DNA of 58,534 bases from an uncultured Myxococcales bacterium (GCA_903847405.1 CAINDP010000031.1:1-58534), one strand, 5' to 3'. Counted from the first letter of the stretch, positions 6,423 through 17,726 are shown. The notes: a model not told the origin generated them from the sequence alone. Made by a program: numbers and translations.

Positions 6423-9400
6423 ATGATGACACGCATCTCCCTGCTCATGACCGCGCTGCTGCTGGTGCTGGCCCTTCCGGCCCGGGCCGACACGCTGGTC
6501 AGCGGCAACATCAACACGGACACCCACTGGACGACGGCGGGCAGCCCCTACGTGCTGCAGAACGACGTCGCGGTCGTGGCGGCGGCGACGCTGACCATCG
6601 ATCCCGGCGTCGTGGTGAAGGCCAACAGCACCGGCGGCAGCGGCAACAGGGACAGCGCCCGCATCGAACTGGTCATCCAGGGCAGGCTGATCGCCGACGC
6701 CAGCACCGGCAGCCCGATCGTGTTCACGTCGGCCAAGGCCTCCCCCGTCACCGGCGACTGGTACGGCATCGACTTCCTGACGACCGCGGTCGCTGGATCC
6801 GTGATCAAGAACGTCGAAATCGCCTACGCCCGGAAGGCGCTGCACATCGAAAACACGCCGGCCGCGAACCTCGCCCTCGACAAACTGTTCATCCACCATT
6901 TCAGCGAAAACGGCGTCTACCTGCTGGGCGCGACCACGACGGTGGCCGTGACGAACAGCGAGATCCACGAGCAGGGCGTCGCCAGCCCCGGCAGTTGCAT
7001 CTACATGGAAACCGTGGGCAACGCGGTCCACTCGGGCCTGAAACTGCACCACTGCAGTTACGGCGTGTACGCCTACGAAACCAGCGCGACGATCCAGGAT
7101 TCGCAGGTCTACGCCAACACCACCCAGGGTCTGTACCTGTATCGCGCCTCGGCGACGGCCCGGACCTTCGAGTTGAAGAACTCGCTGCTGTACGCGAACG
7201 GGGCCTACGGCGCCGAGTTGTACAACATCGCCTCGGGCCTGCTGACGCTGAACGTCACCGACTCGGTCGTGTTCGGCCACACCTCCTACGGGTTCTATGG
7301 CGGCAACTCGTACTACACGCCCCACGTCCGCTACCAGTACTCGGACATCTGGAGCAACGGCAGCGGCGCGACGTCCGGCAACACCGTGGACGGCACCGCG
7401 GGCAGCATGGTCGAAAACCCGCTGCTGGTCGCCCCGGCCACCTATGACTTCCGCCCCACCGAGCGCTCGCCGCTGCGCTACTCGGATTCCAACACGGTCA
7501 AGGGCACCATCGGCCCGCTGGAATACGACGGCGTCACCACGCCCGGCATGCAGGGCGTGTACTGGACCAGCACGACGTTCCCCACCGGCGAAACCCCCAT
7601 CGAGGGCGACGTCACCGTGGCGAAGGGCGCGATCCTGACGATCCCGGCCGGCGCCACCCTGCGCATGGCCACCACCGACGCCATGAAGGGCGGCGTGGAC
7701 ACGGCCCGCATCGAGTTCCTGGTCAAGGGGACCCTGTCGGTCGCGGGCACGCCGACCCAGCAGGTGACCTTCACGTCCACGGGTACCGCCAAGACCGACT
7801 GGTACGGGATCCACGTCTTCCCGACCGCCGACGGCCTGTCCATGGGCGGCACGAAGGTGGTCCGGGCCACCCGCGGCCTGTGGATCGACGGCACCGCCCT
7901 GGCGCCGACGGACCTGGAAGCCGACAGTTGCGACACGGGCCTGTATGTCAGCGGTTCGAACGCCGCCTTCGCGAACCTGACGATCCATGACGGCACCACC
8001 GGCATCTACGCCACCGGCGGCAACCCGCAGTTCACCAACGTCGCCTTGACGAACGGCACCTCGGGCATCGTGCTGACGGCGACGCAGGCCGACTTCCAGG
8101 ACCTGACGATCAACGGCTTCACCAGCTACGGCGTGAACATCAGCGAGGGCGGCGCGGGCTTCACCAACGCCTTCAAGCACTGCCTGATCTACGACAACCA
8201 GATCGGCTTCTACCTGTACAACTCGTCCGGCGCGATCGCCGCCACGCTGAACCACTGCACCGTGGCGTTCAACCGGGGCGACGCGTTCAACCTGTACCGG
8301 ACCAGCAACTCCTACGCCATGAGCGTCGTCCTGTCGGCATCCGCCGTGACGAACAACACCGGCTATGCGTTCAACGGCAGCAGTTCGTACTACACGCCGA
8401 CCGCGACCTGGACCTACTCGGACGTCTGGAAGAACGGCTCGGGCGTTTCGGCCTCCATCACCGGCGGCGCCTCGACGGGCTCCTTCATCTACAACCCGCT
8501 GTATGCGAACCCGGCCGCGCGGAACTTCAAGCCGACGCACCGGTCGCCCCTGCGCTATTCCGACGGGGCCGCCGCCGAGATCGGGTACCACGCCTACGGC
8601 AGCGACCAGACCCCCGGCTACCACGGCTTCTACTGGGAAAACCAGGCGTTCACGCCCGGCACCTACGAGGTCGCCGGCGACGTCGTCGTGACCGCCCGCC
8701 GCATCCCGGGCTCGGGCGTGGACCCGGCGGACCCCACCGACGACGTGCCCGCCCGCGTCACGTTCCAGCCGGGCGTCACCCTACGCATGGCCACCACCGA
8801 CACGATGGAAGGCGGCCGCGACGCGGCGCGCATCGAAATCGTGAACCACGGCACCCTGGAAATGGACGGCATCACGGGCATGTGGGTCAAGGCGACCTCG
8901 GCCGCCACGGTCCCCACCAAGAACGACTGGTACGGCGTGGTCGTGGCCTCCGACGCCTTCGGCACCAACGTCAGCGAAACCGAGGCGTCCTATGCGCTGT
9001 TCGGCGCGCGCCTGGAAACCAACAACCACATCATCAAGAACTTCGAAGCCTACAAGTGCGGCACCGGCGTGTACGTGGAAGGCGGCGCCCCGGAAGTCCG
9101 CAACGTGCTGCTGCACGACAACGACATCGGCCTGAACATCGTGAACTCGACGCCGAAGATCTACGACCTGGTGGCCCACCACAACTCGAGCTACGGCCTG
9201 TACGTGTCCCAGGCCGACGGCACCACGCGGACGATCAACGTCGACGGCTGCATGCTGTACGGCAACCCCAACGAAGGCGGCCACGTCTACCAGTCCTCGG
9301 GCGCCATCACCTTCGGCCTGAACCGCTGCACGATCCACGGCAACGGCAGCCACGGCTTCGAGTTGTACAGGACGGTCAACAACGCGATGACCCTGAACCT

Positions 9401-12400
9401 GACGAACTCGTCGATCACGTCCAACGGCGGCTATGGCCTGTACGGCTCCAACAGCTACTACACGCCCACGACGACCTGGTCCAACACGAACAACTGGGGC
9501 AACACCAGCGGCGCGTCCCTGGGCATCACGATGTCGGGCGGCACCGGCACGTTCAGTTACAACCCGCTGTTCAAGGACGCGGCAAACGGCGACTTCACGC
9601 CGACCGACCGCTCGCCCCTGCGGTGCGGCCACCAGGACGCGGTCCAGGCCGCGGGCTACAAGCCCTTCGTGGGCGATCCCACGGGGCAGTTGATGGGGTA
9701 CCTGCACGGCGACATGACGCTGACGGCCGCCGGGTCGCCGTACGTCATCCCGGGCGATCTGATCGTGGACAACAAGTGCAGCACCACGCCGGTGACGCTG
9801 ACGATCCAGGCCGGCACGGTCCTGCAGTTCGCGGCGAAGGCCGACGCGATGGGCGGCGGCGTCAGTGCGGCGCGGACGGAACTGCGCGTGCTGGACAACC
9901 TGGTCATGGACGGCGTCACGGCCCAGGTCGCGCTGACGACGGGCGCGACGGCACCGGCCAAGGGCGACTGGACCGGCGTCGTGCTGGAAACCGGATCCAC
10001 GGTCAACGCCAGGGGCTACCTGGTGGAGTGGGCCGACAACGGCTTCCGGGGCGTGTCGACTACGGGCAACGTGTACGGCGCGGGCGTCGTTCGCAACGCC
10101 AGTTCCTGGGGCTACACGTTCAGTTCCGGCGCCAACGGCACCTGGGAGGACGGGCTGATCACGCTGAACGGCCAGGGCGGCATCTCGCTGGCCAACCTGA
10201 CCGGCACGCCGGTGATCCGGCGGAACATCGTGCTGGACAACGGGTCCTACGACGTCTACGTCGCGGACGGCAGCGTCCAGTTGTTCAACAACGTGCTGAT
10301 GGGGTCGAACACCGGCTTCTACGGGTACAAGAGCACCGGCACCACCGTCATCACCTTCGACCTGTACAACAACACGATCCACGAACACGCCGCGGAGTGC
10401 ATCCACACGGTCAACTACGGCAGTTCGGCCAACTACATGAAACTGAACGGCCGGAACAACCTGATGACCTGGTCCACGGGCTGGGCGTTCCTGGACGACG
10501 GGTCGTACCGCATCCAGATGGGAACCATCGGCTGGAACTACAACAACGTCTACAAGACCGCGAACTACACGGCGGCGAACCCGTACAGCGGCATCAACAA
10601 GGGCGCGAACGACACGGCCTTCGACCCGCAGTACGAGGACATCGACCCCAGCGGTCGGCGGCGCTGGTACGACCTGCGGCTGCTGTCGATTTCGCCCATG
10701 GTGGACGCCGGCACCAGCGGCGGGCTGATCCCGACCGAGGATCTGATCAAGACCGCGCGGCCCAAGGTCACCAAGTGGGACATCGGCGCCTACGAGTATG
10801 ACCCCGCGGTCAACCACGACCCCTGGGCGGCGGCGGGCGCGGACCTGCTGGTGGCCCAGGAAGACGTGACGTGCTTCGACGCGTCGGCCACCACGGACCT
10901 GGACAGCGACGCCATGACGTACGCGTGGACCTTCGGCGACGGCCAGGGCGCGGCGGGCAAGTTCGTGTGCCACACGTTCACGAACAACATCGTCCACGAG
11001 GTCATCCTGACCGTCACGGACGAGCACGGCGGCGTGGACCACGACGTGCTGGCCGTGGACGTGGACCGTCGGCCCATCGCCGAGGCCGGGCCCGAGGTGT
11101 TCGCGGCGGCGGGCGGGGACGCGGCGGCGTTCGACGGCTCGCAGTCGCGGGACGTGGACGGGACCGTGACCGCATACTCGTGGGACTTCGGCGACGGCAG
11201 CCCGCTGTCGACCGTGGCAAAGCCCTCGCACCAGTACAGCGCCGGCCCGTCCAAGGACTTCCTGGTCACCCTGACCGTCACGGACAACGACGGCTTCAGC
11301 AGCAGCGACACCACCATCGCCCACGTGTACGGCACCACCGACACGAACGGTCCGCTGATCGTCCACACGGCCATCGCCAACGGGCGGCCGGAAGGCCAGG
11401 CGGTGGACATCAACGCGACGATTTCCGACCCCAGCGGCGTCCAGGGCGCGAAGGTCTACTACCGCAGCGTGGGCGCGGCATCCTGGACGACCATGGCCAT
11501 GACGCTGCTGGGGGGGACGTCGTACAAGGCGACGATCCCGTCCGCGGCCGTGACGGCGGCGGGCGTGCAGTACTACATCGAGGCGACGGACAGCTACGCG
11601 ACGCCCAACACGGGCACCCTGCCGGCCACGGCGCCGGTCGCGGTGTTCACGTTCACGGTGAACCCGGTGGACAACCTGGGACCGACCATCGTGCACACGC
11701 CGATCGCGAACGGCCAGGCCGAGGGCCGACTGGTCGCGGTCGGGGCGACCGTCACGGACGCGTCGGGCGTGGCCACGGTCAAGCTGTACTACCGCGTCGG
11801 CGGCGGCTCGGCCTACGGCAACCTGTCGATGAGCACCACGGGCGACGGCGTCTACGCGGGCGCCATCCCTGCCGAAATCGTGACGGCGACGGGCGTGGAC
11901 TACTACATCGAGGCCACCGACCAGGCGCCCGCGGCCAACAAGAGCACGGCGCCGCTGACGGCACCGGGCGTGCCCTACCACTTCTCGGTGAACGTCACCG
12001 ACACGGCGGGGCCGACGATCGTCCACACGGCCGTCGCGAACGGGCAACTGTCGAACAACGCGGTGACGATCCTGGCGGACATCACCGACCTCAGCGGCGT
12101 CCAGTCCGCGAACCTGTTCTATCGCGTGACGGCCGGGTCCTGGTCCTCCACGGCGATGTCCAAGACCACGGGCAACACCTACAGCGCCCAGATCCCGGCC
12201 GGCATGGTGACGACCGCGGGCGTGCAGTACTACCTGTATGCGCAGGACAATTCCGCGGCCCACAACGCCAGCCTGGCGCCGGCCACGGCCCCGACCACGC
12301 CCTATGCGTTCACGGTCACCTCCGGGGACACCAGCGGCCCGTCCATCGCCCACACGGCCGTCGCGAACGGACAGGTCGCGGGGGCTGCCGTCACGATCGC

Positions 12401-15400
12401 CGCGGCGGTGGTGGACGGCTCGGGCGTCGCGTCGGTCACGCTGTACTACCGCATCCTGGGGGCGGCCTCCTGGACGATCCAGGCCATGTCGCACGGCACC
12501 GGGGATTCGTACCAGGGCGTCATCCCGGCGGACCAGGTCACCAGCGCCGGCGTGCAGTACTACCTGCGGGCGGTCGATGCCAGCACGGCGTCCAACGCCA
12601 GCGTCGCCCCGGTCACGGCCCCGGGCACCCCCTACGGGTTCACGGTGAAGGTCGAGGACCGGACCGGGCCGGACGTGGCCCACACGCCGGTGCGCAACGG
12701 CCAGATCGCGGGCAGCCCGGTCACCGTCACGGCGACGGTCACCGATGCCAGCGGCGTCAACAGCGTCACCCTGTACTACCGCGCCCCGGGCGGTTCCTAC
12801 ACGACGGCGCCGATGTCCCTGGGCGCAACGGACACGTATTCCGCGACGATCCCGGGCACGTCGGTGGCGACGCCCTCGGTCGAGTACTACCTGGTGGCGA
12901 TCGACAACTCGCCGCTGAACAACCAGTCCATCGTGCCGTCCACGGCGCCCACGACGCCCTACGCGTTCACGGTGACGCCCCAGGACCTGGCGGGTCCGAC
13001 GATCACCCACACACCCATCGCCGACGGGCAGGTCACGAACCGGGCGGTCGCGATTTCGGCGACGGTCACGGACGGCAGCAGCGTGGCGTCGGTCCAGTTG
13101 CTGTACCGCGTGCAGGGCGCGGCGTCGTGGACGACCATCGCGATGTCGGTGGCGCCCGGCGACACCTACACGGCGACCATCCCGGCCGTATCGGTGACGA
13201 CGGCGGGCGTGGAGTACTACATCCGGGCGACCGACGCGTCGTCCAACGCCAACGTCAGCGTCCTGCCGACGACGGCGCCGACCACCCCGTACCGGTTCAC
13301 CGGCGTCCTGCCGGACACCACCGGCCCGGTCATCACGCACACGCCGATCGCCAACGGGCGGACCGCGAACGTGGCGGTGACCGTCGCCGCGACCGTGAGC
13401 GACGTCAGCGGCGTCGCGTCCGTGAAGCTGTACTTCAAGGCGTCCAATGCGGCGACCTACGCCATCGTGGACATGGCCGTCACGACGGGCACCACCTGGC
13501 AGGCCGACATCCCGGCCTTCGCGGTCACGACCGCGGGCGTGGACTACTACCTGCTGGCCACGGACCTGGCCGGCGCGGCCAACACCTCCACCAGCCCGGC
13601 CAACGCGCCGACCGCCAAGAACACGTTCACGGTGCTGGCGGTGGACAACACGGCGCCGCTCATCGCGCACGTGCCGATCGCCGCCGGGCGGCCCGAGGGC
13701 GTGGCCGTGGCCATCAGCGCGGCCGTCAGCGACGCCAGCGGCATCGCCGGCGCGACGCTGTGGTACCGCACCACGGGCAGCGGCGCCTATGCGTCCGTCG
13801 CGATGACCGACGGGAACGCCGACGGGGTCTATGACGCCGGCATCCCGGCGGGCACCGTGCTGCCGGCAGGCGTGGACTACTACCTGACGGCCGTGGACGC
13901 GTCCGTGCAGGCCAACGGGGCGACGCTGCCCACGACCGCGCCGACGACGCCGTACCACTTCACCGTGACGGCACGGGACGTGACGCCGCCGGCGATCCAG
14001 CACACCCCCGTCGCGAACGGGCAACTGCTGGGGATCGACGTGCCGGTCCAGGCCAACGTCGTGGACGCCGGGGGCGTCCTGTCGGTCACGCTGTTCTACC
14101 GCGCCACCGGTTCGCCGACCTATGCGTCGGCGCCGATGGTGTCCGAGGGGACGGGCCAGTATGCGGGCCTGCTGCCCGGCGCGGCGATCACCGCGGCGGG
14201 CGTCGACTACTACCTCCAGGCGGTGGACGTCGCGACCCCGGCCAACGCGGCCGTGGCGCCCGTCACGGCCCCGACCACGCCGTACCGGTTCACGGTGAAG
14301 GTGCCGGACACCACGGGACCGTCCATCGTCCACACGGCCGTCGCCGACGGGCAGACCGTGGGCGTGGACGTGGCGATCGCGGCCACGATCACCGACGCCA
14401 GCGGCATCGCATCGGCCACGCTGTGGTTCCGGCCGACGGGGTCCGCGACGTTCTATTCCGTCGCACTGACGGCCCAGGGCGGCAACGCATACGCGGGCAC
14501 CATCCCGGGCTACGCCGTCACCGCCGCGGGCGTGCAGTACTTCCTGCAGGCCATGGACAGTGCCCAGCCGCCGAACGCCGCGGTCCTGCCGGCGGGCGCG
14601 CCGACCGTGCCTTACGCGTTCACGGCCCGCGCGTCCGACACCACCGGGCCGACGATCGCGCACACGCCCATCACCGACGGGCAGACGGCGGGCGGGGACA
14701 TCACGATCCAGGCGACCGTGGCCGATGCCAGCGGCGTCGGGACGGTCACGCTGTACTACCGCACGTCCGGCACGACGGCCTTCACGTCGGTGACCCTGGC
14801 CGCGCAGGGGAACGGCCTGTACTCGGCCGCGATCCCGGCGGTGACCGTGGCGGTTCCCGGAGTGGACTACTACCTGGTGGCCACGGACCAGGCGCAGCCG
14901 GCGAACACCTCGGTCCTGCCGGCGGGCGGCCTGGCCGCACCGTTCACGTTCACGGTTCTTGCGTCCGACGGCACCGGGCCGACGATCGACCACACGCCCG
15001 TCACCGACGGGCAGACGGCGGGCGGGGACATCACGATCCAGGCGACCGTCACCGACGCCAGCGGGGTCGGGTCGGTCACGCTGTACTACCGCACCTCCGG
15101 CACGACGCCGTTCGCGTCGGCAACCATGGCGGCACAGGGCGGCGACCTGTTCCAGGCCACGATCCCGGCAGCCACCGTGAAGGTCCCGGGCGTGGACTAC
15201 TACCTGGTCGCCGCGGACCAGGCCCAGCCCTCGAACACCTCGAAGGACCCGGCCGGGGCCCCCGGCGCACCGCATTCGTTCACCGTCACGACCGCCGACA
15301 CCATGGGCCCGGCGATCGTCCACACCCCGGTCCGGGACGCGCAACTGGTCGGCGTCGACGTGGCGATCCAGACCACGGTCACCGATCCCAGCGGCGTGAC

Positions 15401-17726
15401 GCTGGTGCGGGTGCGCTATCGCGTGCAGGGCAGCCCGTACTTCGACAGCCGGGACCTGGTTTCCCAGGGTGAGGGCCTGTACGCCGGCGCCATCCCGGGC
15501 GCCGCCGTGACGGCACCCGGCATGGACTACTACCTCGAGGCCCAGGACGCGCTGGGCAACGGATCGGTCGCACCGGAAGACGGCCCTGGCACGCCGTACC
15601 AGTTCACCGTGTCCGCCACCGACAGCACCGGCCCGTCGATCCTCCACACCGCGATTGCCGACGGGCGGCCCGCCGGCGCCGACCTGGTGTTCCAGGCGAC
15701 GGTCACCGATCCCAGCGGCGTGTCGCTGGTGCGGATGCGCTACCGGGTCCAGGGCGAACCCACCTTCGGCCTGCTGGACATGGCGTCCCAGGGCGGCAAC
15801 GTCTACGCCGGCACGCTGCCGGGCGCGGCCGTGGTCGCACCGGCCATGGAGTACTACATCGAGGCCCAGGACGGCACACCCGCGGGCAACGGCTCGGTGG
15901 CCCCGGACGGCGCCCCCGGGACGCCGTACCACTTCACCGTGATCGTGCTGGACAACGCCGGCCCGACCATCGACCACGACCCGCTGACCGGCAACCACGT
16001 CGCCGGCATGGCGGTGCCGGTCACCGCGATCGTCACGGACCCCAGTGGCGTCGCGGCAGTGCGCATGTACTTCCGGCCCACGGGCACCGCGGACTTCGCG
16101 GTGACGGCGATGACCGCCAAGGGCGGCAACGTCTGGGAAGGGACCGTGCCGGCCTACGCCGTCACGACGCCCGGCGTGGACTACACCCTGGAGGCGGTCG
16201 ACGCCTCGGCGCAGGCCAACGTGGCCACCAGCCCCGGCGGGGCCCCGGCGACGTTCCACGCGTTCCCGGTCATCGTGCTGGACACGGTCGGCCCGGTCAT
16301 CGATCACACGCCGCTGTCCGACGGGCAGATGGCCGGCGCGGCCGTTCTGGTCCTGGCCGCGGTCACGGACGCCAGCGGGGTCGCAACCGTCACGCTGTCC
16401 TACCGCGCCAAGGGCACGACGCCGTGGTTCGACGTGGAAATGACCGCCGACGGCGACCTGTGGTCGGCCGAAATCCCGGGCACCGCGATGGTCCCGGCGG
16501 CGATCGAGTACTTCCTGACGGCGGCCGATCTGGCCGACCCGTCGAACACCGCACTGGACCCGAAGTGGGGCGCGGCGATGCCGTACTCCTTCACGGTCGT
16601 GACCGTGGACGGGGCCGGCCCGTCCCTGGCCGTCACGGCCGTCGCCGACGACCGTCCGGTGGGCAAGAGCGTCACGGTCCAGGCCACGGCCCAGGACCCC
16701 AGCGGCATCCACGCGGTCACGCTGTTCTACCGGCAGGCGGGCAGCACCGACTTCACGGCCGTGCCCATGGCGGCGACGACCGACGTCCAGTACCAGGGCA
16801 AGATCCCCGCCGAGGACGTCACCGGCACGGGCATCGAGTACTACGTGCTGGCCGTGGACGACGCCGCGGCCGCGAACACGGCCATCTGGCCTGCGACGGC
16901 GCCCGAAACGCCGGCATCGTTCACCCTCGCCGCTCCGCCCGACGCGGAAGGCCCGACGGTCGTCGTGGACACGATCCGCGACGAGCAGCCGGTGGGCGTC
17001 GACGTCGTCGTGACGGCGACCGTCACGGACGCCAGCGGGGTGGGCACGGTCACGCTGTTCTACCGCACCCAGGGCACGTCCGGGTTCACGTCCGTCACCA
17101 TGGCGGCCGGTGCGACCGCCGACACCTACCAGGCGACGATCCCGGCGGCGGCCGTCGCATCCCCCGGCGTGGACTACTATGTCGAGGCCCTGGACCAGGC
17201 CGCCACGGCCAACAAGACGGTCGCCCCGACCGCCGGTCCGACCGGCCCCTACACCTTCACGGTGGACGTCCCGATCACGCCGGACACCACCCCGCCCGCC
17301 ATCGTCCACACGCCGCCCGAGGGGACGCTGTACGCGGGCCAGGCCATCACGCTGGCCGCGACCATCACCGACGACAGCGGCATCGCCGCCGCCGTCCTGC
17401 ACTACCAGGTCGCGGGCGGCATCTGGAACACCGTGGACATGACCGCGGCGGCCGGCAGCAGCCTGTGGAACGGCGTGATCCCCGCCGGCGAGGTCCTGGC
17501 GGGCGAGCTGCGCTACTACTTCGAGGCCCGCGACAAGTCGGCGCAGAACAACATCGGCCGCGAGCCGGCCGGGGCCCCCTCGGCGTCGCGCAAGCTGATC
17601 GTCGTCGAAAAGACCGGCGACACGAAGTCCGGCGGCGGCTGCGATGCCGGGTCCACCGGGGCGCTGATTCCGACGCTGCTGATGATGGTGCTGGCGTTTG
17701 CGGCGTTGCGGCGGCGGACGGTCTAG
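6423..17726 (+). CDS. Giant secreted surface protein: beta-helix, PKD and 19 Ig-like domains
   Basis: 3767 residues. Met-Met start and a signal peptide (LLMTALLLVLALPARA, cleavage near residue 23). Residues 24-1463 form four related blocks of about 360 residues (starting near 24, 378, 736 and 1092), rich in N, G, T and Y, with repeated right-handed beta-helix style turns. The first three blocks end with an SYYTP segment followed by SPLR. Residues 1464-1637 hold two PKD domains (WTFGDG and WDFGDG). Residues 1643-3730 hold 19 Ig-like repeats of about 110 residues, each with HT-NG, D-SGV, YYR and a GV-YY motif. The C-terminus has a Gly-rich GGGCDAGS, one hydrophobic helix and an RRRTV tail, resembling MYXO-CTERM or Synerg-CTERM sorting signals. 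It is probably a cell-surface adhesin or coat protein; the ligand is unknown. Confidence 0.9.
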   Translation: MMTRISLLMTALLLVLALPARADTLVSGNINTDTHWTTAGSPYVLQNDVAVVAAATLTIDPGVVVKANSTGGSGNRDSARIELVIQGRLIADASTGSPIVFTSAKASPVTGDWYGIDFLTTAVAGSVIKNVEIAYARKALHIENTPAANLALDKLFIHHFSENGVYLLGATTTVAVTNSEIHEQGVASPGSCIYMETVGNAVHSGLKLHHCSYGVYAYETSATIQDSQVYANTTQGLYLYRASATARTFELKNSLLYANGAYGAELYNIASGLLTLNVTDSVVFGHTSYGFYGGNSYYTPHVRYQYSDIWSNGSGATSGNTVDGTAGSMVENPLLVAPATYDFRPTERSPLRYSDSNTVKGTIGPLEYDGVTTPGMQGVYWTSTTFPTGETPIEGDVTVAKGAILTIPAGATLRMATTDAMKGGVDTARIEFLVKGTLSVAGTPTQQVTFTSTGTAKTDWYGIHVFPTADGLSMGGTKVVRATRGLWIDGTALAPTDLEADSCDTGLYVSGSNAAFANLTIHDGTTGIYATGGNPQFTNVALTNGTSGIVLTATQADFQDLTINGFTSYGVNISEGGAGFTNAFKHCLIYDNQIGFYLYNSSGAIAATLNHCTVAFNRGDAFNLYRTSNSYAMSVVLSASAVTNNTGYAFNGSSSYYTPTATWTYSDVWKNGSGVSASITGGASTGSFIYNPLYANPAARNFKPTHRSPLRYSDGAAAEIGYHAYGSDQTPGYHGFYWENQAFTPGTYEVAGDVVVTARRIPGSGVDPADPTDDVPARVTFQPGVTLRMATTDTMEGGRDAARIEIVNHGTLEMDGITGMWVKATSAATVPTKNDWYGVVVASDAFGTNVSETEASYALFGARLETNNHIIKNFEAYKCGTGVYVEGGAPEVRNVLLHDNDIGLNIVNSTPKIYDLVAHHNSSYGLYVSQADGTTRTINVDGCMLYGNPNEGGHVYQSSGAITFGLNRCTIHGNGSHGFELYRTVNNAMTLNLTNSSITSNGGYGLYGSNSYYTPTTTWSNTNNWGNTSGASLGITMSGGTGTFSYNPLFKDAANGDFTPTDRSPLRCGHQDAVQAAGYKPFVGDPTGQLMGYLHGDMTLTAAGSPYVIPGDLIVDNKCSTTPVTLTIQAGTVLQFAAKADAMGGGVSAARTELRVLDNLVMDGVTAQVALTTGATAPAKGDWTGVVLETGSTVNARGYLVEWADNGFRGVSTTGNVYGAGVVRNASSWGYTFSSGANGTWEDGLITLNGQGGISLANLTGTPVIRRNIVLDNGSYDVYVADGSVQLFNNVLMGSNTGFYGYKSTGTTVITFDLYNNTIHEHAAECIHTVNYGSSANYMKLNGRNNLMTWSTGWAFLDDGSYRIQMGTIGWNYNNVYKTANYTAANPYSGINKGANDTAFDPQYEDIDPSGRRRWYDLRLLSISPMVDAGTSGGLIPTEDLIKTARPKVTKWDIGAYEYDPAVNHDPWAAAGADLLVAQEDVTCFDASATTDLDSDAMTYAWTFGDGQGAAGKFVCHTFTNNIVHEVILTVTDEHGGVDHDVLAVDVDRRPIAEAGPEVFAAAGGDAAAFDGSQSRDVDGTVTAYSWDFGDGSPLSTVAKPSHQYSAGPSKDFLVTLTVTDNDGFSSSDTTIAHVYGTTDTNGPLIVHTAIANGRPEGQAVDINATISDPSGVQGAKVYYRSVGAASWTTMAMTLLGGTSYKATIPSAAVTAAGVQYYIEATDSYATPNTGTLPATAPVAVFTFTVNPVDNLGPTIVHTPIANGQAEGRLVAVGATVTDASGVATVKLYYRVGGGSAYGNLSMSTTGDGVYAGAIPAEIVTATGVDYYIEATDQAPAANKSTAPLTAPGVPYHFSVNVTDTAGPTIVHTAVANGQLSNNAVTILADITDLSGVQSANLFYRVTAGSWSSTAMSKTTGNTYSAQIPAGMVTTAGVQYYLYAQDNSAAHNASLAPATAPTTPYAFTVTSGDTSGPSIAHTAVANGQVAGAAVTIAAAVVDGSGVASVTLYYRILGAASWTIQAMSHGTGDSYQGVIPADQVTSAGVQYYLRAVDASTASNASVAPVTAPGTPYGFTVKVEDRTGPDVAHTPVRNGQIAGSPVTVTATVTDASGVNSVTLYYRAPGGSYTTAPMSLGATDTYSATIPGTSVATPSVEYYLVAIDNSPLNNQSIVPSTAPTTPYAFTVTPQDLAGPTITHTPIADGQVTNRAVAISATVTDGSSVASVQLLYRVQGAASWTTIAMSVAPGDTYTATIPAVSVTTAGVEYYIRATDASSNANVSVLPTTAPTTPYRFTGVLPDTTGPVITHTPIANGRTANVAVTVAATVSDVSGVASVKLYFKASNAATYAIVDMAVTTGTTWQADIPAFAVTTAGVDYYLLATDLAGAANTSTSPANAPTAKNTFTVLAVDNTAPLIAHVPIAAGRPEGVAVAISAAVSDASGIAGATLWYRTTGSGAYASVAMTDGNADGVYDAGIPAGTVLPAGVDYYLTAVDASVQANGATLPTTAPTTPYHFTVTARDVTPPAIQHTPVANGQLLGIDVPVQANVVDAGGVLSVTLFYRATGSPTYASAPMVSEGTGQYAGLLPGAAITAAGVDYYLQAVDVATPANAAVAPVTAPTTPYRFTVKVPDTTGPSIVHTAVADGQTVGVDVAIAATITDASGIASATLWFRPTGSATFYSVALTAQGGNAYAGTIPGYAVTAAGVQYFLQAMDSAQPPNAAVLPAGAPTVPYAFTARASDTTGPTIAHTPITDGQTAGGDITIQATVADASGVGTVTLYYRTSGTTAFTSVTLAAQGNGLYSAAIPAVTVAVPGVDYYLVATDQAQPANTSVLPAGGLAAPFTFTVLASDGTGPTIDHTPVTDGQTAGGDITIQATVTDASGVGSVTLYYRTSGTTPFASATMAAQGGDLFQATIPAATVKVPGVDYYLVAADQAQPSNTSKDPAGAPGAPHSFTVTTADTMGPAIVHTPVRDAQLVGVDVAIQTTVTDPSGVTLVRVRYRVQGSPYFDSRDLVSQGEGLYAGAIPGAAVTAPGMDYYLEAQDALGNGSVAPEDGPGTPYQFTVSATDSTGPSILHTAIADGRPAGADLVFQATVTDPSGVSLVRMRYRVQGEPTFGLLDMASQGGNVYAGTLPGAAVVAPAMEYYIEAQDGTPAGNGSVAPDGAPGTPYHFTVIVLDNAGPTIDHDPLTGNHVAGMAVPVTAIVTDPSGVAAVRMYFRPTGTADFAVTAMTAKGGNVWEGTVPAYAVTTPGVDYTLEAVDASAQANVATSPGGAPATFHAFPVIVLDTVGPVIDHTPLSDGQMAGAAVLVLAAVTDASGVATVTLSYRAKGTTPWFDVEMTADGDLWSAEIPGTAMVPAAIEYFLTAADLADPSNTALDPKWGAAMPYSFTVVTVDGAGPSLAVTAVADDRPVGKSVTVQATAQDPSGIHAVTLFYRQAGSTDFTAVPMAATTDVQYQGKIPAEDVTGTGIEYYVLAVDDAAAANTAIWPATAPETPASFTLAAPPDAEGPTVVVDTIRDEQPVGVDVVVTATVTDASGVGTVTLFYRTQGTSGFTSVTMAAGATADTYQATIPAAAVASPGVDYYVEALDQAATANKTVAPTAGPTGPYTFTVDVPITPDTTPPAIVHTPPEGTLYAGQAITLAATITDDSGIAAAVLHYQVAGGIWNTVDMTAAAGSSLWNGVIPAGEVLAGELRYYFEARDKSAQNNIGREPAGAPSASRKLIVVEKTGDTKSGGGCDAGSTGALIPTLLMMVLAFAALRRRTV
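11349..17632 (+). repeat. 19 tandem repeats of about 330 bp inside the giant gene
   Basis: Each unit encodes one Ig-like domain of 108-113 residues, starting at a GP-I-HT motif and ending before the next. Most units differ in sequence, but units 11 and 12 are close: bases 14671-14719 and 15001-15049 are identical, a 330-nt offset that points to recent duplication by one unit. Unit number is therefore likely to vary between strains, and short-read assembly here could be collapsed. Confidence 0.9.
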
